Source of the DNA: Pseudomonadota bacterium
GTDB taxonomy: Bacteria > Pseudomonadota > Gammaproteobacteria > Halothiobacillales > Halothiobacillaceae
Assembly (NCBI GenBank): GCA_021801265.1
Contig: JAJYYE010000010.1
Location: 248,001-312,000, forward strand
Direction of reading: 5' to 3'
DNA: 64,000 nucleotides
Shown: positions 56,286 through 64,000 of the stretch, piece by piece
Position numbering within the stretch: position 1 is the first letter of the stretch
Layout of the letters: every line of letters starts with the position of its first letter
The notes under the pieces: generated by a model
Seen by the model: the letters and a program-made list of their open reading frames with translations, nothing else
Told to the model about the DNA's origin: nothing
Databases searched by the model: none
Made by a program: the position numbers and the translations under genes

Positions 56286-57086
56286 ATGATGTTTCCCGAC
56301 TGGCTTACCGCTGCCGTTCTTGGCCTCATTGAAGGCGCCACGGAATTCTTACCTGTTTCATCCACAGGGCATTTAATCATCGCCGCCGATTATCTGGGCT
56401 ATACCGGCGATGGCGCCAAGGTATTTGAGATTTTCATCCAGCTTGGGGCTATTTTGGCGGTGATGTGGTTTTACCGTCAAAAACTCACCTCGGTTGTGAT
56501 TGGCCTACCCCGCGAACGCAGTGCACAAAAATTCACCCTCAATCTGATTGTAGCGTTTATCCCGGCAGCGGTGATTGGCTTGCTCACCCACACATTGATT
56601 AAGGAACATTTGTTCAACCCGATTTTTGTGGCAATCGCGCTGATTGTTGGTGGGTTTATTATTCTGTTGGTAGAGCGCTTTGCACCCGAGCCGCGTATTC
56701 ATCATGTCGATGACATGAGCATGATGGATGCATTCAAGGTGGGCGTGGCGCAATGTTTTGCGCTGATTCCCGGCACCTCGCGCTCCGGCTCCACCATTAT
56801 GGGCGGCATGATGTTTGGGCTATCACGTACGACCGCGACCGAGTTTTCATTTTTTCTCGCCATTCCCACCATGATCGCCGCCACGCTGTTTGACCTCATC
56901 AAGCACTGGCACATGCTTCGCCCGGAAGACATGCACATGATGATTATTGGGTTTGTTGCTGCGTTCATATCCGGCCTGGCCTTCGTCAGCATGCTCCTGC
57001 ATTACATCAGCAAACACACGTTTAAAGGTTTTGCGTATTATCGGATTGCATTTGGCGCACTGGTACTGTGGTATTTCTGGACCTGA
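56286..57086 (+). CDS. uppP: Undecaprenyl-diphosphatase UppP
   Basis: UppP (BacA) recycles undecaprenyl diphosphate for cell-wall synthesis. The 266-residue integral membrane protein has the signatures LIEGATEFLPVSSTGHLIIA (15-34) and ALIPGTSRSGSTIMGGM (about 160-176). About seven hydrophobic helices follow one another. AAAGGA lies upstream of the ATG. Confidence 0.95.
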   Translation: MMFPDWLTAAVLGLIEGATEFLPVSSTGHLIIAADYLGYTGDGAKVFEIFIQLGAILAVMWFYRQKLTSVVIGLPRERSAQKFTLNLIVAFIPAAVIGLLTHTLIKEHLFNPIFVAIALIVGGFIILLVERFAPEPRIHHVDDMSMMDAFKVGVAQCFALIPGTSRSGSTIMGGMMFGLSRTTATEFSFFLAIPTMIAATLFDLIKHWHMLRPEDMHMMIIGFVAAFISGLAFVSMLLHYISKHTFKGFAYYRIAFGALVLWYFWT

Positions 57087-57102
57087 TCATCCATAACCGC
57101 AT

Positions 57103-57819
57103 TCAGGGCAGCGCACTCGCCAACAGATTCAGCGACAACGCCAATACCAGGATGTTGTACGCGAATGAAATCATGCCGTGAACCAGTACCAAGCGCCGCA
57201 TTTCCGAGGTTTTGGTAGTGACATCGGCGGTTTGTGCCGTCATGCCGACCACCACGGCAAAATAAGCAAAATCGCTATAAACAGGTTTGGCATCCGAGGG
57301 GAAACCGTTATTTGTGTCGCCCCCCGGAAAACCCAAGCTTGCCGGCTTATTTTCACGATTTGGGTGGTAATAATGATGGGCATAACTCATGGCAAAAATG
57401 CTTTGAATTAACAGCCAATTCGCTGTTAATGCCGCAAATGCCAACAAAATATGGAGCCAGCGGCTGAATCCTGCCAACGTTTTGGTGGCTTCTGATACCT
57501 GCAAAATCCCCGCCAGGCTCACCCCGACGGTGAACAATAACAGCGTATAGATCGTGCGCACGCCGGGGTTATAACGTTGCGATCGCCAGCGTGTTTGTTC
57601 GACATTCATCCGCCAAATGCCACCCCAAGTCAACGAAAAATAGATCGTGCAGGCAATCACCCAAGCCAGAAGCGAGCGGGTTTCCCAGAGCACTTTCGGC
57701 AAGAACCAAGGCGAAATGCTAAATAGCGTAACCCCCAGCACGCTCGCCAATAAGGTTCGCTGCCAAGTGCGCAAATATGCGAGCGGATGCAATCCTTGCA
57801 TGGGCGTGGTTAAGTTCAT
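57103..57819 (-). CDS. DUF1345 membrane protein
   Basis: The 238-residue protein has five predicted membrane helices and the DUF1345 signature YSDFAYFAVVVGMTAQTADV (about 180-199). Function unknown. It is convergent with uppP (16-base gap). Confidence 0.85.
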   Translation of the reverse strand: MNLTTPMQGLHPLAYLRTWQRTLLASVLGVTLFSISPWFLPKVLWETRSLLAWVIACTIYFSLTWGGIWRMNVEQTRWRSQRYNPGVRTIYTLLLFTVGVSLAGILQVSEATKTLAGFSRWLHILLAFAALTANWLLIQSIFAMSYAHHYYHPNRENKPASLGFPGGDTNNGFPSDAKPVYSDFAYFAVVVGMTAQTADVTTKTSEMRRLVLVHGMISFAYNILVLALSLNLLASALP

Positions 57820-57922
57820 TGATTGGGCCTGCGGTGATGCTTAAATCCTGCACCAACAGCTTTTGTGCACACTGGAAACCCCCGTGCCTGGCGTGATATT
57901 CAGCCGATCTGATGCAAAAGCG

Positions 57923-58558
57923 TTAAGCGGGGTGACGGGGCTCGGCCGTGCGGACTCGATCCGCGAGTTTATCCAACACGCCGTTAATGTATTTATGGCT
58001 TTCGCTGGCGCCATATAACTTGGCCATTTCTACGGCTTCGTTAATCGCCACCGCGCGGGGGATTTCCAACGTATGGATTAACTCAAAGGCCCCCATCCGT
58101 AGAATGGCTTGCTCGATGGGATCGAGCTCATCCAACGGGCGATCCAGCAAAGGTGAGAATGCGGCATCAAGGGCCCGTTCATTCTCAGTCACACCCCGCA
58201 CAATGCGTCGGAACAGCTCAAGATCAACCTTGAGCATGAACACATCTTCCATAAACTGCGCATCGAGCACATCAACCGGCGTGCTGTTCATAATTTGCTG
58301 ATACAACGCCTGTATCACCCGTTCACGCGCCCAGCGCCAGCGTTTTTTATCTGAAGCACGCCGTGGGGAATAAGGGAGTTTGGGGTTATGTTGACCAGAT
58401 TGCGGCGGCGCAGTGACGCGCCCCTCCTCGACAGAGGGTTCCCGTTCGGTTGCCTCAAAAGCATCGGGCACGAACGATTCAGAACCTAAAGATTCCGGCG
58501 CAGAAGGTTTGGTACTGGACAGCACCCGTTCCCAGGAAAATTCGCTCAGTTTAGTCAC
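57923..58558 (-). CDS. nusB: Transcription antitermination factor NusB with N-terminal extension
   Basis: NusB binds boxA RNA with NusE and helps rRNA antitermination. The canonical domain occupies about residues 75-205 ([20 protein letters not shown] to [15 protein letters not shown]). The first 70 residues are Pro/Ser/Glu-rich and not part of usual NusB (about 140 residues). The start overlaps ribH by 4 bases (ATGA), which fixes it. An internal start would lose the coupling. Confidence 0.92.
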   Translation of the reverse strand: MTKLSEFSWERVLSSTKPSAPESLGSESFVPDAFEATEREPSVEEGRVTAPPQSGQHNPKLPYSPRRASDKKRWRWARERVIQALYQQIMNSTPVDVLDAQFMEDVFMLKVDLELFRRIVRGVTENERALDAAFSPLLDRPLDELDPIEQAILRMGAFELIHTLEIPRAVAINEAVEMAKLYGASESHKYINGVLDKLADRVRTAEPRHPA

Positions 58559-59046
58559 TCGAAATGATCCAATTGTTTGACAAGATTCACCATCTCAATG
58601 GCTGTTGCAGCGGCTTCACTGCCTTTGTTACCCGCTTTGGTACCCGCTCGTTCAATCGATTGTTCGATCGTATCGGTGGTGAGCACGCCAAAAATAACCG
58701 GCAAATCAAAATCCATCGCCACAGCGGCAATGCCCTTTGCCGCCTCACCCGCCACATACTCGAAGTGCGCAGTGGAGCCGCGAATCACAGCACCCAGACA
58801 AATGATGGCCTCAAACTGCTCACTCGCTGCGACGCGTTGCGCAACCAGGGGTAACTCGTACGCACCGGGCACGCGCACGAGCGTAATCGATTCGGTTGGC
58901 ACACCGTGGCGCTTGAGCGTATCAATTGCACCCTCGACCAGCCGGTCGACAATAAACGCATTCCAGCGCGTTGCAAGGATGGCGTAGCGACTCTCGCTAC
59001 GGGCCGTTAAGCCGCCTTCAATCACCTTAATACCCGCCGTACTCAT
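58555..59046 (-). CDS. ribH: 6,7-dimethyl-8-ribityllumazine synthase RibH
   Basis: The penultimate enzyme of riboflavin synthesis, 163 residues, with [20 protein letters not shown] and the phosphate/substrate loop [17 protein letters not shown] (about 82-98). It overlaps ribBA by 4 bases. Confidence 0.95.
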   Translation of the reverse strand: MSTAGIKVIEGGLTARSESRYAILATRWNAFIVDRLVEGAIDTLKRHGVPTESITLVRVPGAYELPLVAQRVAASEQFEAIICLGAVIRGSTAHFEYVAGEAAKGIAAVAMDFDLPVIFGVLTTDTIEQSIERAGTKAGNKGSEAAATAIEMVNLVKQLDHFE

Positions 59047-60176
59047 TGGTTTGCCCCCACTGCCGCATCTGCCGTTTCATCATAAATATAATCAACCACT
59101 TCCAACCCATAGCCCGCTAAGGCATGAAAGCGCTTAGGGGCACTCATGACGCGCATCCGCTGCACGCCTAAATCTTTCAATATCTGCGCGCCGACGCCAT
59201 AGGTCCGCAGATGATCCCCCGCAGATGCGATGGGCTGTTCTGCCGACTGCCAATGCTGCAATTGTTGCAATACATCAGCTTCATGGATTGCGGGTCGCAA
59301 AATAATCGCAACCCCAGCGTCCATTTGCCCCAAGCGCGCCAGTACATCCGATAAAGGCCAGCCACAATCGGCATTGAGCGGTTCGAGCAAATCACACACC
59401 GGCTGATGCACATGCACGCGCACAGGCACGGGTTGATCCGGTGTCGGATGGCCACGCACGACGGCCAGATGGGTTTGCCCCGAACTGTGATCGCGGTAGG
59501 CAAATAACCGGAACTCGCCTTCTTTGGTGCACAGCGGCGATTCGGATACCCGCTCAATCGAGCGCTCATGCTTCATGCGATAGCGAATTAACTCTTCAAT
59601 CGAACCAATTTTCAGATTATGCGTGGCAGCGAATACTTCCAAATCAGGGCGGCGCGCCATGCTGCCATCTTCGTTCAGAATTTCGACAATCACCGCGGCC
59701 GCTTCCTGAGCCCCGGACAAACGAGCTAAATCCACGCCCGCTTCGGTATGCCCGGCACGGGTCAATACCCCACCCGCTCGCGCCATGAGCGGGAACACAT
59801 GCCCCGGCTGCACAATGTCAGTGGGCTTGGCGTCCACGGCGACCGCAGCGTGAACCGTACGGGCGCGATCTTGGGCAGAAATACCCGTTGTGACGCCTTC
59901 AGCCGCCTCAACAGACACCGTGAATGCGGTCGAAAACTGCCCACGATTTTGTGACACCATCAAAGGCAATTTCAATTGCGTGCAGCGCGCTTCAGTCAAG
60001 GTTAAGCAAATGAGCCCCCGCCCGAACCGGGCCATGAAATTAATATCTTCAGGCCGTGCTTTTTCGGCCAGCATGAGCAGATCGCCTTCGTTCTCGCGGT
60101 CTTCATCATCCACGATAATAACCATGCGCCCTGCGGCCAGTTCATCGAGAATCTCATCAATCGAACTAAAACTCAT
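59043..60176 (-). CDS. ribB: RibBA-type 3,4-dihydroxy-2-butanone-4-phosphate synthase with degenerate GTP-cyclohydrolase domain
   Basis: The 377-residue protein has an intact DHBP synthase N-domain ([34 protein letters not shown]). The C-terminal GTP cyclohydrolase II-like half lacks the complete zinc-cysteine set (only [16 protein letters not shown] remains) and the QEGRGIGL motif, so it is likely inactive, as in the known RibBX-type proteins. A separate RibA should exist elsewhere. ATG 60176 fits [18 protein letters not shown]; the longer frame to 60245 has no support. Confidence 0.92.
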   Translation of the reverse strand: MSFSSIDEILDELAAGRMVIIVDDEDRENEGDLLMLAEKARPEDINFMARFGRGLICLTLTEARCTQLKLPLMVSQNRGQFSTAFTVSVEAAEGVTTGISAQDRARTVHAAVAVDAKPTDIVQPGHVFPLMARAGGVLTRAGHTEAGVDLARLSGAQEAAAVIVEILNEDGSMARRPDLEVFAATHNLKIGSIEELIRYRMKHERSIERVSESPLCTKEGEFRLFAYRDHSSGQTHLAVVRGHPTPDQPVPVRVHVHQPVCDLLEPLNADCGWPLSDVLARLGQMDAGVAIILRPAIHEADVLQQLQHWQSAEQPIASAGDHLRTYGVGAQILKDLGVQRMRVMSAPKRFHALAGYGLEVVDYIYDETADAAVGANQ

Positions 60177-60293
60177 GCTAAACCTGCTCTTTAAAAGGGG
60201 AAGTGCCGATCTTCGCCCGCTGTCGTGAAGGCGGGATTCTAGCATTAGTCTTGCTCACCTGCCGGCCAATCTCATGACTAGGCTGATGGGCAG

Positions 60294-60944
60294 TCAATCC
60301 GTCGAATAGGGGGAGCCTAAATAATTCGCATAAGGATGGGTTGATGACGCTTGCTGCCCAGCCAGAAGGCGCTCCAAATAGCGCGCCACGACATCAATCT
60401 CCAAATTGACCAAACTGCCCGGTTGATAGCGCCCCATAATGGTTTGCGCCAACGTGTGCGGAATAATGGTGAGCCGAAACCGCGCCCCGTCGACATCATT
60501 GACCGTTAAACTCACGCCATCGATCGTGACCGAGCCTTTCTTGGCGATATATCTGGCCAGATCATCTGGCGCACGCAGCCAAAAACTCGTCGCGCGGGCT
60601 TCCTCGCCGCGCGATTCCACCACGGCAAGTCCATCAACATGGCCACTCACCAGATGTCCACCCAATGGCGTCGACAGCGTCAGCGCTGGCTCTAAGTTCA
60701 CGGGGGAACCGGGTTGTAATTGCCCCAGCGTGGTGAGTTTTAACGTTTCCCGCGAGCAATCTACCGTGAAATGATGACCATCGTGCGCGGTAACGGTCAA
60801 ACAGACCCCATTGACGGCAATCGAATCCCCCAACGCCACCCGGTTCATGTCGAGCTTGCCCGCGCCGACTTTAAGCTGCACATCGCCCCCTTTTGGGGAC
60901 AGCGCGACAAGAGAACCAACGGTTTGAATGATGCCGGTAAACAT
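60294..60944 (-). CDS. ribE: Riboflavin synthase RibE
   Basis: This enzyme dismutates two lumazines to riboflavin. The 216 residues comprise two homologous barrels, the first starting MFTGIIQTVG and the second near TPLGGHLVSGHVDGLA. ATG 60944 has AGGAG 9 bases upstream. It starts 4 bases after ribD ends. A longer frame to 60998 lies inside ribD. Confidence 0.95.
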   Translation of the reverse strand: MFTGIIQTVGSLVALSPKGGDVQLKVGAGKLDMNRVALGDSIAVNGVCLTVTAHDGHHFTVDCSRETLKLTTLGQLQPGSPVNLEPALTLSTPLGGHLVSGHVDGLAVVESRGEEARATSFWLRAPDDLARYIAKKGSVTIDGVSLTVNDVDGARFRLTIIPHTLAQTIMGRYQPGSLVNLEIDVVARYLERLLAGQQASSTHPYANYLGSPYSTD

Positions 60945-60948
60945 GCGC

Positions 60949-62166
60949 TTATCTCCTTTGAACGGGTTCCTGAACGATTGCCGTTGCGCTTGAGCCAATC
61001 TGCGGAATCAGGGTGATGCGCAGATCATCGCCGACCCGGCGCGTATCGGTCACCTGCCAACGTGATGCCTGATCGAGCCGATCACAGGGGGGCAAAGCCA
61101 CGCTTGCCTGTGCTTGATGCCCAAGCAATACGGGCGCTTGATACACGATGAGTTCATCCGTTAATTGTTGCGCGATAAACGCGCCGGACAACTTTGAGCC
61201 AGCCTCAACCAGCACGTCATTAATTCCTTGCTCAGCAAGATGGTGGAGCACAAAGGGAAGATCCAACCCCGAACCCGTATGCGGCGTGGCAACCAAATGC
61301 ACCCCACGCGCGGTCAGGCCATCATGGTGAATCCCCGCCATAACATCACGGGTATAAATTTGCACGGCGCCCGGTGTATCAAAAATCGGCGCAAACGGCG
61401 GCAACCGCAGGCCGCTATCGAGCACCACCCGCAGGGGTTGACGCACCGTGCCATCGATACCCAGCTCCTGGGCCGACAAGCGTACATTCAAGCGCGCATC
61501 GTCCATCAACACGGTATCCACACCGGTCAAAATAGCCGACTGGCGCGCCCGCAAAAATTGTACATCGTGACGTGCGGCCTCACCGGTAATCCAGCGGCTT
61601 TCGCCATTGGCCAGCGCCGTTCGGCCATCCAGCGATTGTGCTATTTTCACCGTGACCCAAGGCCGCCCGCGTTCGATACGAGATAAAAATCCGCGATTAA
61701 GCCAACGTGCCTCGGCTGCCATCAAACCCACATCCACCTGCACGCCCGCCGCGCGCAAAATCGCATGCCCGCCATCTGCTACGCGGGGGTCGGGATCGAC
61801 CATGGCCGTCACCACGCGCTGAACACCCGCCGCGGCCAGTTGAGGCGCACAGGGTGGCGTTTTACCAAAATGCGCGCAGGGTTCGAGCGTGACATACGCA
61901 GTCGCCCCCTGCGCCCGCTCACCCGCCTCGCGCAAGGCGAACACTTCGGCGTGCGGCTCGCCAGTACGGGCATGAAACCCCCGACCCACAAGCTGTCCAT
62001 CACGCACAATCACGCAACCCACCCGGGGATTGGGTTGGGTTGTGGTAAGTCCCCGTCCTGCCAAGGCCAGAGCTTGCGCCATCCAGCACCCGTCTTCCGG
62101 GGAAAACCCAGAAAAACCCCCAAGAGAAAATTTCGAGAAGGATTCGGGTGGGATGCTAGGAATCAT
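60949..62166 (-). CDS. ribD: Bifunctional pyrimidine deaminase/reductase RibD
   Basis: The 405-residue protein has the cytidine-deaminase zinc motif (GEPHAEVFAL and EPCAHFGKTPPC) in the N-terminal half and the NADPH-dependent reductase domain (about 180-390; VTVKIAQSLDGRTALANGES) in the C-terminal half. It catalyses steps 2 and 3 of riboflavin synthesis. It overlaps nrdR by 11 bases. A run of about 20 extra N-terminal residues compared with the usual start may not all be translated. Confidence 0.95.
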   Translation of the reverse strand: MIPSIPPESFSKFSLGGFSGFSPEDGCWMAQALALAGRGLTTTQPNPRVGCVIVRDGQLVGRGFHARTGEPHAEVFALREAGERAQGATAYVTLEPCAHFGKTPPCAPQLAAAGVQRVVTAMVDPDPRVADGGHAILRAAGVQVDVGLMAAEARWLNRGFLSRIERGRPWVTVKIAQSLDGRTALANGESRWITGEAARHDVQFLRARQSAILTGVDTVLMDDARLNVRLSAQELGIDGTVRQPLRVVLDSGLRLPPFAPIFDTPGAVQIYTRDVMAGIHHDGLTARGVHLVATPHTGSGLDLPFVLHHLAEQGINDVLVEAGSKLSGAFIAQQLTDELIVYQAPVLLGHQAQASVALPPCDRLDQASRWQVTDTRRVGDDLRITLIPQIGSSATAIVQEPVQRR

Positions 62167-62653
62167 TCGATTTTTCGGCGTTGCCTGGGTCGGAAGAACC
62201 CGCTTCCTGGGTTAAGCCCTCAATAGCGGCGCGGAAGGCCTCGACATTGTCGAAGCTTAAATATACCGAAGCGAACCGAATATAAGCCACTTGATCCAGT
62301 CGCCGCAGGGCTTGCATAACGAAATCCCCAATGCGCCGTGCCGGGACTTCCTTATCACCCGAGGATTGCAGGGATTTTTTAATTTGATCAATTTCTTCAT
62401 CAATTTTTTTGGTCGCAACCGGACGCTTTTCCAATGCCCGCATCATGCCGGCACGAAGTTTGTCTTCGTTGAAACTTTGCCGCGCACCGTTACTTTTCAC
62501 GATGCGGGGTAAGCGAATATCTGCGGTTTCATAGGTCGTAAACCGCTGGTGGCAAGCCAAACACTCCCGACGGCGGCGAATAGATACGCCCCCTTCCGCC
62601 ATGCGTGAGTCGATCACATGGGTTTCGGAATGCCCGCAGGCAATACAGTGCAT
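62156..62653 (-). CDS. nrdR: Transcriptional repressor NrdR
   Basis: NrdR represses ribonucleotide reductase genes when ATP/dATP binds. The 165-residue protein has the zinc ribbon (MHCIACGHSETHVIDSR and CLACHQRF) and the ATP-cone (LPRIVKSNGARQSFNEDKLR). The C-terminal tail (GLTQEAGSSDPGNAEKSNDS) is extra. Confidence 0.96.
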   Translation of the reverse strand: MHCIACGHSETHVIDSRMAEGGVSIRRRRECLACHQRFTTYETADIRLPRIVKSNGARQSFNEDKLRAGMMRALEKRPVATKKIDEEIDQIKKSLQSSGDKEVPARRIGDFVMQALRRLDQVAYIRFASVYLSFDNVEAFRAAIEGLTQEAGSSDPGNAEKSNDS

Positions 62654-62675
62654 AGGTTATCTAAGCCTCAGCCAC

Positions 62676-63929
62676 TCACCGGCCATAGACCGGAAAACGA
62701 CGGCACAAGTCAGTTACCTGGCCACGCACTGTAGCAATCACGGCCACATCATCCAACGCGTCGATGACATCGCACATCCAGCCCGCCAATTGGGTGGCCT
62801 CGGAGACACCAAAACCGCGCGTGGTAATGGCGGCGGTGCCCACGCGAATACCCGATGTAACAAACGGTGACTGAGGATCATTCGGCACGGCATTCTTATT
62901 CACCGTAATGTGCGCTTGACCCAGTGCCGCATCCACCGCCTTGCCGGTTAAGCCTTTTTTAACCAAGCTCACCAAAAACAGATGATTGTCCGTGCCGCCA
63001 GACACCACATCCAGCCCACGGTCGACAAACACTTTGGCCATGGCGCGCGCATTATCAACAACTTGGTTCTGATAAATTTTGAATCCTGGCTCCAGCGCTT
63101 CTTTAAACGCCACCGCTTTGGCCGCAATGACATGCATCAATGGACCGCCTTGGATACCGGGAAATACCAAAGACTGCAGTTTTTTCTCAATGTCTGGGTT
63201 CGCTTTGGCCAAAATAATACCGCCGCGTGGACCGCGCAGCGTTTTGTGTGTCGTGGATGTGGTGACATCGGCAATTTGTACCGGACTGGGATAGACGCCC
63301 GCAGCGACCAATCCGGCCACATGCGCCATGTCGACCACGAAATAGGCACCAATTTCATCGGCAATCGCACGGAATCGTGCCCAATCCACCACACGTGAAT
63401 AAGCCGAAAAGCCCGCAATAATCATTTTCGGCTTGTGCTCACGCGCTAATTGCTCAACCTGTGCGTAATCAATATATCCATGCTCATCAATGCCGTACTG
63501 CACCGCGTTGTAAATTTTACCGGAAAAATTCACTTTGGCACCATGAGTTAAATGGCCACCATGCGCCAAGCTCATGCCCAGAATGGTATCACCCGGGTTA
63601 ATCAAGGCCATGAATACCGCAGCATTGGCTTGCGAACCCGAATGTGGCTGCACGTTGGCATAGTCGGCACCAAACAATTCCTTAGCCCGATCTATGGCCA
63701 GTTGTTCAGCCACATCGACATATTCACAACCGCCGTAATACCGTTTAGCGGGGTAGCCTTCGGCATATTTATTGGTCAGCACCGAACCTTGTGCTTCCAT
63801 GACGCGCGGGCTGGCATAATTTTCTGAGGCGATGAGTTCAACGTGATCTTCTTGCCGAACCACTTCATCGGCCATGGCCTGTGCCAAGACAGGATCAAAC
63901 TCGGCAATCGTCATGGATTTTGCAAACAT
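62676..63929 (-). CDS. glyA: Serine hydroxymethyltransferase GlyA
   Basis: GlyA makes glycine and methylene-tetrahydrofolate from serine. The 417-residue PLP enzyme has [20 protein letters not shown] near the N-terminus and the PLP lysine in [13 protein letters not shown] (about 228-240). ATG 63929 ([11 protein letters not shown]) has GGAG 8 bases before it. It leads the cluster glyA-nrdR-ribD-ribE-ribBA-ribH-nusB; the promoter must lie in the last 70 bases of the window or beyond. Confidence 0.97.
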   Translation of the reverse strand: MFAKSMTIAEFDPVLAQAMADEVVRQEDHVELIASENYASPRVMEAQGSVLTNKYAEGYPAKRYYGGCEYVDVAEQLAIDRAKELFGADYANVQPHSGSQANAAVFMALINPGDTILGMSLAHGGHLTHGAKVNFSGKIYNAVQYGIDEHGYIDYAQVEQLAREHKPKMIIAGFSAYSRVVDWARFRAIADEIGAYFVVDMAHVAGLVAAGVYPSPVQIADVTTSTTHKTLRGPRGGIILAKANPDIEKKLQSLVFPGIQGGPLMHVIAAKAVAFKEALEPGFKIYQNQVVDNARAMAKVFVDRGLDVVSGGTDNHLFLVSLVKKGLTGKAVDAALGQAHITVNKNAVPNDPQSPFVTSGIRVGTAAITTRGFGVSEATQLAGWMCDVIDALDDVAVIATVRGQVTDLCRRFPVYGR

Positions 63930-64000
63930 TGGGATGGATCTCCATAAAAACAAAGGATTAGCCTATTCCCTCACGAGAGCTGGCTGAAAAAATAAAACTT

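Noticed and set aside
60177-60293. Possible FMN riboswitch upstream of ribBA
   Set aside because: The 117-base gap is short and lacks the conserved RFN core (AGGGGCAGGGTGAAA-like) sequence.

Overview
The window reads as a gammaproteobacterial chromosome with moderately high GC. The evidence is the gene order glyA-nrdR-ribD-ribE-ribBA-ribH-nusB, a twin-arginine exported high-potential iron-sulfur protein (HiPIP), RlmD, a PatZ-type acetyltransferase and UppP. HiPIP suggests a respiratory, perhaps sulfur-oxidising or chemolithotrophic lineage (Halothiobacillus-like), but that is inference and no marker gene settles it.

Region 1 (1-8837) is the right end of an integrated element whose left end lies outside the window. 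It carries a partial HsdS, an unknown protein, an AbiE-type toxin-antitoxin pair nested inside the operon, HsdR, an AT-rich DUF4238 gene and a P4-type integrase. It ends on the displaced 3' half of a tRNA-Pro(GGG) gene (8828-8875).

Region 2 (8876-17435) is ordinary chromosome: HiPIP, a two-gene RND efflux system, a deleted and frameshifted alkB beside an intact AlkA-like glycosylase, a MITE-like inverted repeat, rlmD and tRNA-Ser(GGA).

Region 3 (17436-51622) is a 34.2-kb island inserted at the 3' end of tRNA-Ser. A 14-bp direct repeat marks both ends and a P4-type integrase sits beside the right end. The left part has small unknown genes and a broken phage lysozyme. The centre is a defence cluster on the minus strand: AbiL-type ATPase/RloB pair, a dead AbiEi antitoxin, then a BREX type 1 operon (brxR, brxE-like, brxA, brxB, brxC, pglX in two pieces, a GmrSD/BrxU-like DUF262 nuclease, pglZ, brxL) followed on the same strand by a complete qatABCD system. 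The right part is an island backbone: a second tyrosine recombinase, a DUF3987 replication protein, AlpA and an unknown zinc-finger/HTH protein. An IS3 remnant lies just outside the right attachment site.

Region 4 (52245-64000) is chromosome again: PatZ-type acetyltransferase divergent from a histone-deacetylase-like hydrolase, uppP, a DUF1345 membrane protein and the riboflavin/nusB/nrdR/glyA cluster.

The genes of regions 1 and 3 stack at least four kinds of antiviral function: type I restriction, AbiE, AbiL, and BREX with an embedded type IV-like nuclease plus Qat. The least ordinary points are a BrxL whose C-terminus is a MIT_C (phospholipase D-like) domain where other BrxL proteins have a Lon-like domain, PglX encoded as two coupled proteins, and tight genetic coupling between BREX and Qat.
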